Source of the DNA: Chitinophaga sp. Cy-1792
GTDB taxonomy: Bacteria > Bacteroidota > Bacteroidia > Chitinophagales > Chitinophagaceae
Assembly: GCF_011752935.1 (NCBI RefSeq)
Contig: NZ_VWWO01000002.1
Coordinates: 744,001-808,000, forward strand
DNA: 64,000 nucleotides
Direction of reading: 5' to 3'
The translations under genes were made by a program, and so were the position numbers. The notes beneath the pieces are model-generated. The model was not told the DNA's origin and ran no database searches. It saw only the letters and a list, made by a program, of their open reading frames with translations. Position 1 is the stretch's first letter, and every line of letters starts with the position of its first letter. Positions 45,923-54,798 of the stretch are shown here, piece by piece.

Positions 45923-46240
45923 TCAGATGTGTGTCTCGATTTTTTTTTCCAGATCGGCTTTTTTAGCAATACCAACCTTCGTATAAATAACCTTGCCATT
46001 TTTGAGGATAACGGTTGTCGGGATACCGGAAATCTGGAATCTGGCAGCTACCCCTGAATGTTTATCTATATCTAATTTACCGACCTTTATCTGATTTTTG
46101 TAAGTTTCAGCAAGTTCTTCAAACATTGGACTAAGCATATGGCAGGGGCCACACCATTCGGCCATGAAATTAACAATTGTTAGTCCGTCGAAATTATAGA
46201 TTTCGGTATCAAAGTTCCTGTCAGTTAATTCTACGATCAT
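45923..46240 (-). CDS. thioredoxin 1, buried Asp replaced by Asn
   Basis: This 105-residue cytoplasmic thioredoxin has the active site WCGPC (Cys30, Cys33) and the cis-proline loop ISGIPTT. The buried aspartate (E. coli Asp26) that helps deprotonate the second cysteine is Asn24 here (IVNFMAEWC). It should still act as a dithiol/disulfide exchanger, but probably with changed kinetics or redox potential. It is the last of three tandem thioredoxin genes. Confidence 0.88.
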   Translation of the reverse strand: MIVELTDRNFDTEIYNFDGLTIVNFMAEWCGPCHMLSPMFEELAETYKNQIKVGKLDIDKHSGVAARFQISGIPTTVILKNGKVIYTKVGIAKKADLEKKIETHI

Positions 46241-46417
46241 GGTTTTACAGATTTAAGTTGAATTGTTAAAAGGATTGGTTTAATTGTATTTTATCATCGT
46301 TTGTACCGTAAGCGAGGTATCATCAAAGCGCGATGAGCTGTTGATAAGCGGAATTACATTTTATTGTATTGGGGTGAGGTTGAGGGGATAATGTGATGGG
46401 GCTATGTCACCTGGTGA

Positions 46418-46738
46418 TCAGATGAATTCCTTGATTTTCTTTTCCACTTCTGCTCTTGAAAGTAAGCCAACATCTGTGTGAATATTCTTGCCAGCCTTGA
46501 AGTACAGGAGCGACGGATAATATTTTTTGTAACGTGCAGCCGCCAGGATCTCCGTGTCCACATTTAATTTATATATATCTACTTTTTCGGCGTAATCATC
46601 TGCCACATATTCCATGATATTTTTAAGTGATTTGCATGGACCACAATATTCTAACCAGAAAATAACAATAGTGAGTTTATCGGACTTAGCGTGCAGCACT
46701 TTAGATTGGAAATCAAAATCAGATATCTCTGAAATCAT
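46418..46738 (-). CDS. thioredoxin 2, atypical (YCGPC, no buried Asp)
   Basis: This 106-residue thioredoxin-fold protein keeps CGPC (Cys32, Cys35), but the preceding tryptophan is tyrosine and the buried aspartate position is Ile26 (IVIFWLEYC). The cis-proline is present in KYYPSLL. It is the most diverged of the three neighbours and probably has a specialised partner or redox role. It has a gene-free gap of about 180-210 bases on each side, so it may have its own promoter. Confidence 0.82.
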   Translation of the reverse strand: MISEISDFDFQSKVLHAKSDKLTIVIFWLEYCGPCKSLKNIMEYVADDYAEKVDIYKLNVDTEILAAARYKKYYPSLLYFKAGKNIHTDVGLLSRAEVEKKIKEFI

Positions 46739-46881
46739 ATGTTATTTATTTAATGTGTTTGTAAGTGATTGCTTGGGGTTATTAAAGCGGAGTAACAATA
46801 AAGAATCACCTATTGTTTACAGGAACCAAATTTTATTTTGCAGGAGTAAGCTGGGGCATTTCTTTATAGAGATCACCATAA

Positions 46882-46919
46882 AAAAAGGCAGTCTCTACTT
46901 AAGTAGAGACTGCCTTTTT
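46882..46919 (-). terminator. perfect 38-base palindromic terminator after thioredoxin 3
   Basis: A perfect inverted repeat (46882-46900 with 46901-46919) has no spacer, so the RNA loop must come from the central bases. Five A/T pairs at each end give a U tract on either strand. It lies 27 bases after the thioredoxin 3 stop. Confidence 0.8.
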
Positions 46920-46946
46920 AAATATTTCTTTTCAGTTATCTGCTGA

Positions 46947-47264
46947 TTAGAGGTTTGCCTGGATTTTTTTGTCCAGTACTGCTTTTGGAACAGCGCCTAC
47001 CTGTTTGTCAACTACCTTACCATCTTTAATGAACAGGATGGCAGGGATGCTGGTGATACCGTAGTCGATAGAAACCTGTGGATTGTGGTCCACGTTTACT
47101 TTACCGATGTTTACTTTACCATCGTAATCTTTAGAAAGCTCTTCAATGATAGGGCTGATTGCACGGCAAGGACCACACCATTCTGCCCAGAAGTCAACAA
47201 CAGTAAGTTTGTCAGAGTCCAGCACGTCAGTCTGGAAGTTTGCATCAGTGAATTCTAAAGCCAT
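46947..47264 (-). CDS. trxA: thioredoxin 3, canonical
   Basis: This 105-residue canonical thioredoxin has the buried aspartate (Asp24, in VVDFWAEWC), WCGPC (Cys30, Cys33) and the cis-proline loop ITSIPAI. It is likely the housekeeping general disulfide reductant, recycled by thioredoxin reductase (not in the window). It has a perfect -7 promoter box upstream at 47425-47432 and its own strong terminator, so it is transcribed separately from the two variant thioredoxins. Confidence 0.93.
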   Translation of the reverse strand: MALEFTDANFQTDVLDSDKLTVVDFWAEWCGPCRAISPIIEELSKDYDGKVNIGKVNVDHNPQVSIDYGITSIPAILFIKDGKVVDKQVGAVPKAVLDKKIQANL

Positions 47265-47424
47265 ATACTACTTATTTAAATTAATTATTATAATGATTGT
47301 TTTGATTTTCTTTTTTTAATCAAGACTAACACTTATCTGCAAATCCTGATCCGAATGCAAATTACTGCATTTTTGACATAATACTTATTGATTATCTCTA
47401 TGCTGTAATAGGCGACGGAGGCTG

Positions 47425-47432
47425 CAAATGTA
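47425..47432 (-). promoter_or_regulatory. -7 promoter box TACATTTG for trxA
   Basis: This exact minus-strand TAnnTTTG match lies 160 bases before the trxA ATG and predicts a leader of about 150 bases. No clear -33 element is visible. Confidence 0.5.
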
Positions 47433-47630
47433 GTATAAATTACATGTATAACTCGTATTGTTTTTTTATGGAAAGTGCCAAATGGCGCAAAAGTCTTGTC
47501 GCCGGTAATTTTCTATATCAATATTACAGGTATTTAAGTAGAGATTGGGGTTTTGCGGTATATATTTTTTATATAGATATGGTGGTAAATGGTTGCTTTT
47601 CAGAAAAATAGGGGAGAAAGATAAAGTCAA

Positions 47631-47674
47631 TCCGGCAGTAAAATGATGACAGAACGTCAAGCATTGCTGCCGGA
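47631..47674 (-). terminator. hairpin after the RNA ligase gene
   Basis: An 8-bp perfect GC-rich stem (47631-47638 with 47667-47674) with a 28-base loop lies eight bases past the RNA ligase stop. On the minus strand it is followed by a T-rich stretch. Confidence 0.4.
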
Positions 47675-47681
47675 AATTATT

Positions 47682-48257
47682 TTACTTCCAGCTTAGATCG
47701 AAGTCACTGCGTTTTATTTTGCTCATCCGGCCATCAGGATGATGAAAAACGATGCCTTCCGTATGTTGCTCCTGCAGGAATGCTAAAATAGCGTCGTAAG
47801 TAAGCGGTGTATGGCTGATTGTTTCGTACTGCTGATCGCCATGCTTTTTCAGGATATGTGCAGTAGCAGCGTCCCGGTTGCCATTGATTTTAGGGCCGAT
47901 AGCTTCGTATGTGCCGTCAATAAGCGTGGCGCCATTTTCCTGGTAGTTGGTAACAGCTTCTGCTATCCATTTATCAGGGGAAAGGCTCAGGGGCATCCAT
48001 CCTGGCCAGTGGCCGGTTACAGGGTCTGCGTCGGGTTGTGCAGGTACAAAACCTTCCGGAGGTGTTTTGCCATGTTTGGCATCATAGCGTTTGTAGGTTA
48101 TTCCTTGTTCTACAAATACACAGGTTCCGTCCCATTTTTTTGTTGCAATGCCTTCTCCGGCCAGTACCCATTCACAGCCTGCGGTTACCTGGCTGGTGAT
48201 ACCGGTAACGCGGCCTTTTTCAAATGTTCTTTCAAACAGTGTAGGGATCTTTTTCAT
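47682..48257 (-). CDS. RNA ligase, DUF5565/RLIG1-like
   Basis: This 191-residue protein has nucleotidyltransferase motifs of ATP-dependent ligases. Motif I is KWDG with probable adenylated Lys41 (TKKWDGTC), a motif III-like GTYEAIGPK is near residue 115, motif IV is EGIVFHH at 167-173, and motif V is KIKRSDF at 180-186. The arrangement matches the RNA ligase 1 family (DUF5565), which includes vertebrate RLIG1 (C12orf29), a 5'-3' RNA ligase. It is likely a minimal RNA-sealing enzyme with no added domain. No kinase, phosphatase, tRNA or toxin gene is next to it. The target RNA is unknown. Confidence 0.8.
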   Translation of the reverse strand: MKKIPTLFERTFEKGRVTGITSQVTAGCEWVLAGEGIATKKWDGTCVFVEQGITYKRYDAKHGKTPPEGFVPAQPDADPVTGHWPGWMPLSLSPDKWIAEAVTNYQENGATLIDGTYEAIGPKINGNRDAATAHILKKHGDQQYETISHTPLTYDAILAFLQEQHTEGIVFHHPDGRMSKIKRSDFDLSWK

Positions 48258-48420
48258 ATCAAATCATCATTTATCGAAATATGAAAATATGATTTTTCTT
48301 TAATTATATAGTTAGATGGTTATGGAGATGCTTGTCCGGTGTGGATTTTGTCGGTTTTTTTATTGTGAGAGAATTTATCATGACCCTTGAAATTGGCCAT
48401 GGACGTAGGTTGTAAAAAGA

Positions 48421-48478
48421 AAAGCGTGCAACGGTTAATTACGTATTATCATTTACGTTAGTAACTGTTGCACGCTTT
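48421..48478 (-). terminator. terminator after dnaE
   Basis: A 17-bp stem with one wobble (48421-48437 with 48462-48478) and an inner 5-bp stem (48441-48445 with 48454-48458) lies 14 bases after the dnaE stop on the minus strand and is followed by T-rich sequence. Confidence 0.7.
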
Positions 48479-48491
48479 TTATTTCAGCGTA

Positions 48492-51400
48492 TTATTGTTT
48501 TACTTCAATGAAAACGTCAATGTCTGGCTGTTTGGCAAGATAAAGCGCCAGTTCATCATTCATTTCAATATTCTTGTTGAAGGTATGCAGTTTGGCTTGC
48601 AGCTGGTCGTCGACATCGGTCAGGTGTACGTGCATGGTGCTGCTGCCCGGGTACCTGTTGACGTTATCCACGAGGAAATCTACCGTGTTGCGTGTCAGCT
48701 GTTTTGGTGTGGTCATGAGAAAAACCTGTTTGGTATGTGTTTTCTTTACTTCCTGCAGCAGCTGAATGCTGTTTACCTTGAATTCGTATTCATTATCGTT
48801 GAAACGTTTGGACTTGAAGCCACCGTTGAGGAAGAGGCATAGTCCGGGTTTCAGGTAAGGCGCAAAGCGGATGAAGTCTTCGCTCCACAGTGCGAATTCA
48901 AATTTTCCGGTATAGTCTTCAATCGCCATGACCCCGAACTGGCGGTTATTGCGGGAGATACGTTCCTGTGCGCTGGTAACGAATACCGGCAGGCGGAAGT
49001 TCTTTTCCCGGGCGCGTCCGCCGGTAGAACCAGGTGTACTGATTTCGGCCTGGTATTCTACGAGGTCCTGAACGGTATTCATCTGGTAATACTTCATTTC
49101 GAAGCGGTAGTCGTCCAGCGGGTGACCGGAGATATAGATACCGGTGACTTCGCGCTCATTGTTCAGTTTCATGATGAGCGGCCACTGGTCGCAGGCAGGG
49201 ATTTTAGGTGGTTCGATGGCAGGCATTTCATCAGCGCCAAAGAGGCTGCCCATGTTGGAGGAGCCGGCGCTCACCTGCTGACCGAATTTCACGATACGAT
49301 CGATGCCCGTTAACGGGTCGTTTTCCGGTTTATTGAAATATTGTGCGCGGTGCAGTTCAGGGAAGCAGTCGAAAGCGCCGGACATAGCCAGGGCCTCGAG
49401 TGATTTCTTGTTCACTGCACGTTGGTTGACACGTTTGATAAAATCGAAGATAGAGGTGAAGTTGCTTTCTTTTTTTCTTTCTTCCAGCAGGCTCTCCACG
49501 GCTGCTTCACCTACACCTTTCAGGCCACCGAGGCCGAAACGAATCTGGCCCTGTTTGTTTACAGCAAAGCCTTTGAATGATTCGTTCACATCCGGCTGTA
49601 ATACGTCGATGCCCATGCGTTTACACTCTTCCATGAAGAAGGTAATTTTCTCAATATTGCTGGCGCAGTTCAGTACGGCGGCCATATATTCGGCAGGGTA
49701 GTGGGCTTTCAGGTAGGCTGTCTGATAGGCTACGAAAGCATAGCAGGTAGCGTGGGATTTGTTGAACGCATAGGATGCAAATGCTTCCCAGTCTGTCCAT
49801 ACTTTATCACAGATTTTCAGGTCGTGGCCATTTTTGGCGCAACCATCCATAAACTGTGATTTCATTTTATCCAGAACGGCTTTTTGTTTTTTACCCATCG
49901 CCTTACGGAGTACGTCGGCATCTCCTTTGGAGAAGCCGGCCAGTTTCTGGCTGAGCAACATTACCTGCTCCTGGTATACCGTAATACCGTAGGTATCGTT
50001 GAGGTAATCCTCCATTTCCGCGAGGTCATAGGTGGTAGGTTCCAGTCCATGTTTACGACGGATAAAGGCAGGGATATACTCCAGCGGGCCGGGGCGGTAC
50101 AAGGCGTTCATGGCGATCAGATCGTCGAACCTATCCGGTTTGAGTTCGCGCAGGTACTTTTGCATACCGGCAGACTCGAACTGGAAGGTGGCGTTGGTTT
50201 CGCCTTTCTGGTAGAGTTCGTATGTTTTGGCGTCGTCCAGCGGGATGTAGTCTATATCGATTTCCACGCCGTGGTTCTGTTTGATCAGTTCCAGGGCGCC
50301 TTTGATAATGGTCAGGGTTTTGAGCCCCAGGAAGTCCATTTTGATAACGCCGGCGGATTCGATGATGCTACCTTCAAACTGGGTGACGAGGAGGTCGGAG
50401 TCTTTGGCAGTAGATACAGGGATCAGGTCGTAGAGGTCTTGCGGCGCGATGATGATACCGGCGGCATGTATACCGGTATTACGTACGGAACCTTCCAGTA
50501 CGCAGGCTTCGCGGAGTACTTCACCCTGGAGGTCTTCACCCTTGATCAGTTCACGTAATTTCTTAATATTTTCTATATCTTCTCCTGCGAGGCCTTCTTT
50601 ATCGGCGAGGCTTTTATCTCCTTCGAGGGGAGCGTTGAAGATACGGTCCAGCTGGATACCGGGTTTTTCCGGAACCAGTTTGGCGAGGGCGTTGGAGTCG
50701 GGCAGTGGGAGGTCCATTACACGGGCAACGTCTTTGATACTCATTTTGGCTGCCATGGTACCATAGGTGATGATTTGTGCTACCTGGTTACGGCCATATT
50801 TCTGTACTACGTAATCGATTACTTTCTGGCGGCCTTCATCATCGAAGTCCGTATCAATATCGGGCATGCTCTTACGTTCCGGGTTAAGGAAACGCTCAAA
50901 CAGGAGGTTATATTTAATCGGGTCGATGTTGGTGATACCTACGCAGTAGGCTACGGCAGAACCGGCTGCAGATCCACGGCCGGGGCCGATGAATACGCCA
51001 AGGTCGCGGCCAGCCTTGATGAAGTCGGCCACGATGAGGAAGTAACCTGCAAAGCCCATGTTTTCAATTACCTGCAGTTCGAAATTGATACGTTCTTCAA
51101 TTTCGGCGGTCATTTCGCTATATCGGCTGCGTGCGCCTTCGTAGGTAAGGTGACGCAGGTATTGGTCCTGTGTAAAGAATTCTTTAGGGATCGGGAAGTT
51201 AGGCAGCAGGATATCGCGTTTGAGGTCCAGCAGCTGAACCTTGTCAACGATTTCATTGGTATTGTCGATGGCCTGCGGCAGGTCATGGAACAATGCCGAC
51301 ATTTCTTCCGTTGTTTTGAAATAGAACTGGTCGTTATAGAATGCGAAGCGTCTGTTTTTCACGGACACGTCGTCATCGGCAAACTCCTTCATGGTGGGCG

Positions 51401-52130
51401 TCGCTTTTTTCTCGCCGGTGTTGATACAGAGGAGGATGTCGTGTGCGTTGGCATCGGCCTGGTCCACGTAATGGGAGTCGTTGGAGGCGATGATCTTCAC
51501 ATTGTATTTATTGGCAAACTTCAGCAGTACTGCGTTTACCTGTTCCTGTTCAGGGATGCCGTGGCGTTGCATTTCCACGTAAAAATCTTCGCCGAAGATA
51601 TCGAGCCACCATTTAAATTCCTTTTCACCTTCTTCTTCGCCTTTGCGGAGGATGGTTTTGGGAACGGAGGCGCCGAGGCAGCAGGTGGTGGCGATCAGCC
51701 CTTTATGGTATTGGAGGATCAGTTCTTTGTCGATACGGGGATATTTCCCGTAGAGGCCTTCCATATAGCCCAGGGAGCAGAGTTTGATGAGGTTGCGGTA
51801 ACCTTCATCATCTTTTGCCAGCAGTACCTGGTGGTAGCGGATATCTTTTTCTTCGCGGGTAAACGCGCGTTTATGCCTGTTTTCCACCAGATAAAACTCA
51901 CAACCCACAATAGGTTTTACTTTCAGGCGTTTATCCTTTGGATCGGCGGGGTTTAATTTATTATTGTAAGCTTCCGCCACAAACTGGAACACACCAAACA
52001 TGTTTCCGTGGTCCGTAATGGCCAGCGCAGGCTGATTGGAGGCCATCGCCTTTTTGTAGAGCGATTTAATATCCGCGGCGCCATCCAGTAAGGAGAATTG
52101 CGTGTGTACGTGTAAGTGGGAGAAATTCAT
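48492..52130 (-). CDS. dnaE: DNA polymerase III alpha subunit
   Basis: This is the replicative polymerase catalytic subunit. The 1212-residue protein has the N-terminal PHP domain (FSHLHVHTQFSLLDGAADI), the polymerase core with the catalytic aspartates in PDIDTDFDDEGR (near residue 418), the fingers region (GIHAAGIIIAP), helix-hairpin-helix motifs (GLGGLKGVGEAAVE) and a C-terminal OB-fold (about 1000-1110). Length and order are normal for DnaE1. The start is an ATG at the conserved MNFSHLHVHT. It is divergent from the NlpC/P60 lipoprotein gene. Confidence 0.97.
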   Translation of the reverse strand: MNFSHLHVHTQFSLLDGAADIKSLYKKAMASNQPALAITDHGNMFGVFQFVAEAYNNKLNPADPKDKRLKVKPIVGCEFYLVENRHKRAFTREEKDIRYHQVLLAKDDEGYRNLIKLCSLGYMEGLYGKYPRIDKELILQYHKGLIATTCCLGASVPKTILRKGEEEGEKEFKWWLDIFGEDFYVEMQRHGIPEQEQVNAVLLKFANKYNVKIIASNDSHYVDQADANAHDILLCINTGEKKATPTMKEFADDDVSVKNRRFAFYNDQFYFKTTEEMSALFHDLPQAIDNTNEIVDKVQLLDLKRDILLPNFPIPKEFFTQDQYLRHLTYEGARSRYSEMTAEIEERINFELQVIENMGFAGYFLIVADFIKAGRDLGVFIGPGRGSAAGSAVAYCVGITNIDPIKYNLLFERFLNPERKSMPDIDTDFDDEGRQKVIDYVVQKYGRNQVAQIITYGTMAAKMSIKDVARVMDLPLPDSNALAKLVPEKPGIQLDRIFNAPLEGDKSLADKEGLAGEDIENIKKLRELIKGEDLQGEVLREACVLEGSVRNTGIHAAGIIIAPQDLYDLIPVSTAKDSDLLVTQFEGSIIESAGVIKMDFLGLKTLTIIKGALELIKQNHGVEIDIDYIPLDDAKTYELYQKGETNATFQFESAGMQKYLRELKPDRFDDLIAMNALYRPGPLEYIPAFIRRKHGLEPTTYDLAEMEDYLNDTYGITVYQEQVMLLSQKLAGFSKGDADVLRKAMGKKQKAVLDKMKSQFMDGCAKNGHDLKICDKVWTDWEAFASYAFNKSHATCYAFVAYQTAYLKAHYPAEYMAAVLNCASNIEKITFFMEECKRMGIDVLQPDVNESFKGFAVNKQGQIRFGLGGLKGVGEAAVESLLEERKKESNFTSIFDFIKRVNQRAVNKKSLEALAMSGAFDCFPELHRAQYFNKPENDPLTGIDRIVKFGQQVSAGSSNMGSLFGADEMPAIEPPKIPACDQWPLIMKLNNEREVTGIYISGHPLDDYRFEMKYYQMNTVQDLVEYQAEISTPGSTGGRAREKNFRLPVFVTSAQERISRNNRQFGVMAIEDYTGKFEFALWSEDFIRFAPYLKPGLCLFLNGGFKSKRFNDNEYEFKVNSIQLLQEVKKTHTKQVFLMTTPKQLTRNTVDFLVDNVNRYPGSSTMHVHLTDVDDQLQAKLHTFNKNIEMNDELALYLAKQPDIDVFIEVKQ

Positions 52131-52334
52131 CTTGCTATTCCTTTTTCGTCAGCGACAAAAGTCGCAAAAAAATACAGGCTAAAAAAATGGGATTTCTCAC
52201 AACAATATCAAATATAGATTTTGATTTTTTGGCAGAGATAGATTATAACTATTTTAATTTCAGACACTAAAGCATGGTTTTTCGAAAATCTTAAATATTT
52301 TAGCAAAAATTTATAACCAGTCCAAGAAGGAAGT

Positions 52335-53018
52335 ATGAATAGCGTAAAGCGGAATCTAATTGTGAAATTATCGGTATGTGCACTGTCACTAAGTTCCTGT
52401 TCGACGCTTCAGAAGAGTACCACCAAAACGTCTTCCAGAGCGGCTGCCACTACGGCGAGCAACAATGAGCCGGGGCAGCGGGTACGTTTTATTGAAGGAA
52501 TCAGTACAAGGCCCACTCCAAAAGTTACCTCCAGTCAATCTTCCAAAATGCCTGCTATCAGCAGGAATGTTACCATGGCCAGCGCCAATCTTGAAAATGC
52601 CGCTACCTGGCAATTCAAGTATGCACAGTTGCTGGACGTTCCGGTAGAATCGGTGCTAAACCAGCGCCTGTTCAGCTTCCTGGAAGAATGGATGGGAACT
52701 CCCTATCGTATGGGAGGCAAAACAAAAGATGGTATCGACTGTTCAGGATTTGTGAATCTCCTCATGAATACCGTGTTTCAGCTGAACCTGATCGGTAACT
52801 CTGTTGCATTATACAGTCAGGTTACCCGTCTTTCCAAAACACAACTCCACGAAGGAGACCTCGTGTTTTTTAAAATACATCACAAGCGTATCTCCCATGT
52901 AGGCATCTACCTGGAAAATGATAAATTCGTACATGCCTCTACTTCCAATGGTGTCATGATCAGTGATCTGAAAGAGGCCTACTGGAAAAAATATTATGCC
53001 GGCGGAGGCAGACTATAA
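52335..53018 (+). CDS. NlpC/P60 cell-wall hydrolase lipoprotein
   Basis: This 227-residue lipoprotein (signal ending LSSC, Cys22) has a Ser/Thr-rich linker (about 25-85). Its C-terminal NlpC/P60 cysteine peptidase domain carries catalytic Cys136 (GIDCSGF), His188 (ISHVGIYL) and a downstream polar residue near His200. It probably cuts peptide bonds in peptidoglycan stems in the periplasm, similar to E. coli Spr/MepS. It stands alone and is followed by a hairpin. Confidence 0.9.
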   Translation: MNSVKRNLIVKLSVCALSLSSCSTLQKSTTKTSSRAAATTASNNEPGQRVRFIEGISTRPTPKVTSSQSSKMPAISRNVTMASANLENAATWQFKYAQLLDVPVESVLNQRLFSFLEEWMGTPYRMGGKTKDGIDCSGFVNLLMNTVFQLNLIGNSVALYSQVTRLSKTQLHEGDLVFFKIHHKRISHVGIYLENDKFVHASTSNGVMISDLKEAYWKKYYAGGGRL

Positions 53019-53026
53019 CTTACGAT

Positions 53027-53065
53027 CAGCCTGTGGCATCCGGACAATGAACATGCCGCAGGCTG
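53027..53065 (+). terminator. hairpin after the NlpC/P60 gene
   Basis: A 13-bp stem with one wobble (53027-53039 with 53053-53065) and a 13-base loop lies eight bases past the stop. The downstream sequence is only moderately T-rich. Confidence 0.5.
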
Positions 53066-53168
53066 TACTTCCCTTATAACCCGCACCCAGCGCCACAAAC
53101 GGCCTTGATATTTGTTTAATTGTCCGTTTTGTGCTACTTTCACTGCTTTGATATTTTAGATTTTCTGC

Positions 53169-54107
53169 ATGGAACTGGCGCCAATAGTATTATTTGTTTA
53201 TAATCGTCCCGAACTGACTCTCAGTACTTTAGAGCATCTGAGTCGCAACGCAGCAGCTGCAGACAGCACGCTGTATGTCTTTTGTGATGGCCCGAAAGCG
53301 GGCGTATCACCGGAGCAGCAGGCCCTGGTGGCTGAAACCCGTCGGATCGTGCGTAGTCAGCAGTGGTGTAAAGAAGTGATCATAGAAGAATCGGCCCAGA
53401 ACAAAGGCCTGGCCAATTCCATCATTTACGGCGTTACCAAAATTGTGAACGAGTACGGTAAAATCATCGTGCTGGAAGATGACCTGGTAGTAGCGCCACA
53501 TTTCCTTGAATATGTAAACGAAGCCCTGGTGAAATACGAGCATGACGAAAAAATGCTTGCAGTTCACGGGTATATATATCCGATTGCCATTCCGGAAGAA
53601 CTGAAGGACGATACCTTTGCCATTCATGATCCGGGATGCTGGGGTTGGGGTACCTGGGCCCGTGCCTGGCGCAAGTTTGAGCCAGACTCTGCCAAACTCA
53701 TCCAGCAAATCCAGGAAAGAGGGTTGCGCAAACCATTTGATTTCTGGGGCGGATATCCTTTCTTCAGAATGTTGCACCAGCAACAGCAGGGCAAGGTAAG
53801 CTCCTGGGCCATCCGATGGAGAGCCGCCGCTTACCTGCACGACATGCTCACCCTGTACCCCGTTAAATCACTCGTACGGCATGACGGTAACGTGCCCAGT
53901 GCCACGCACCACTATACCGTACACGACTATACCTATACAGAACTCTGGCCAGGAACCATTCCCGTAAAGGATATTCCGGTTGTGAACAACCTGGATATTG
54001 AAAAGCGCTTCGGGGTTTTTCTGCGTAAAAATGCCGGAATGACCATCAGGGAAAAAGTTAGAGATAAGCTCATAAAAATCTGGCGCAAAATTGCAGGCAA
54101 TGCTTAA
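53169..54107 (+). CDS. glycosyltransferase, GT-A fold (GNT-I/HlpA-like)
   Basis: This 312-residue protein opens APIVLFVYNRPELTLSTLEHL, a nucleotide-sugar GT-A start, and has the metal-binding acidic motif in KIIVLEDDLVVAPHFLEY (about residues 100-117), as in GNT-I-like bacterial enzymes. A conserved GCWGWGTWARAWRKF follows. The basic C-terminus may bind the membrane. It is the first gene of the polysaccharide cassette and overlaps the next start by eight bases. Donor and acceptor sugars are unknown. Confidence 0.82.
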   Translation: MELAPIVLFVYNRPELTLSTLEHLSRNAAAADSTLYVFCDGPKAGVSPEQQALVAETRRIVRSQQWCKEVIIEESAQNKGLANSIIYGVTKIVNEYGKIIVLEDDLVVAPHFLEYVNEALVKYEHDEKMLAVHGYIYPIAIPEELKDDTFAIHDPGCWGWGTWARAWRKFEPDSAKLIQQIQERGLRKPFDFWGGYPFFRMLHQQQQGKVSSWAIRWRAAAYLHDMLTLYPVKSLVRHDGNVPSATHHYTVHDYTYTELWPGTIPVKDIPVVNNLDIEKRFGVFLRKNAGMTIREKVRDKLIKIWRKIAGNA

Positions 54108-54798
54108 AAAATTACTCAAAAAATTCAGACGGGAAGTTGTAGCTCCTGCGAACTGGGAAAACCTGCGCAGTGTAAAACCGCTCTCCACCAAATTCGGATT
54201 TGACCGTGGTACCCCCGTCGACCGTTACTATATTGAAAGCTTCCTGCAACAAAACATTGCAGCTATTCACGGCCATGTACTGGAGATCGCGGAAAGTTCC
54301 TACTCCAAACAATTTGGTCAGCATGTTACCAAATTTGAAGTACTGCATACCAAACAGGATAGCCATGTAACAATCGTAGGCGACCTGACAGACATTGCTT
54401 CCTTACCGGAAAACCAGATCGATAGCTTCATCTGCACACAAACTTTCAATTTCATATACGATTATAAAGCGGCCATCCAGGGCGCATACTACCTGCTGAA
54501 GCCTGGAGGCACACTGCTGGCAACACTGGCAGGCGTTTCTCAGATATCGGCCTATGATATGCAGCGCTGGGGCGACTACTGGCGTTTTACGACAAAATCT
54601 GCACAGCAGGTATTTGATGAGGTATTTGGAGAAGGAAATGTTACCGTAAAAGCCTATGGCAACGTATTGGCTGCCACCGCACTTTTTCATGGAATCTCCG
54701 CGGAAGAAGTAACAAAAGAGGAACTGGATTTTAATGATCCGGTATATCCTGTTATTATCAGCGTCATTGCAACGAAGAATACGAATGGGAAAGCTTAG
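54100..54798 (+). CDS. methyltransferase-like protein
   Basis: This 232-residue protein has the shape of a class I methyltransferase: VLEIAESSYSKQFG near residue 64 in place of motif I, IDSFICTQTFNFIYDY, then AYYLLKPGGTLLATLAG. The usual glycine-rich loop is degenerate, so SAM binding should be tested. It may modify a sugar of the surface glycan. The ATG at 54100 overlaps the glycosyltransferase gene by eight bases; the TTG at 54091 is less likely. It overlaps the deacetylase start by 14 bases. Confidence 0.72.
   Translation: MLKKLLKKFRREVVAPANWENLRSVKPLSTKFGFDRGTPVDRYYIESFLQQNIAAIHGHVLEIAESSYSKQFGQHVTKFEVLHTKQDSHVTIVGDLTDIASLPENQIDSFICTQTFNFIYDYKAAIQGAYYLLKPGGTLLATLAGVSQISAYDMQRWGDYWRFTTKSAQQVFDEVFGEGNVTVKAYGNVLAATALFHGISAEEVTKEELDFNDPVYPVIISVIATKNTNGKA

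Larger units (their letters stand above)
47265..47681 (-). other. 417-base gene-free stretch between trxA and the RNA ligase gene
   Basis: This AT-rich stretch contains the trxA promoter box (47425-47432) and leader, and near its other end a hairpin that probably terminates the RNA ligase gene (47631-47674). A 64-codon minus-strand open frame here has no family features and is not called. Confidence 0.6.

Noticed and set aside
45771..45986. 71-codon frame between the M43 protease gene and thioredoxin 1
   Set aside because: It runs through the terminator hairpin and into the thioredoxin gene on the other strand.
47466..47660. 64-codon minus-strand frame between trxA and the RNA ligase gene
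   Set aside because: Low-complexity AT-rich composition, no signal or motif, and overlap with a probable terminator.
50775..51956. 393-codon open frame antisense to dnaE
   Set aside because: dnaE is intact and fully conserved here; the antisense translation shows no domain and has shadow-like composition.
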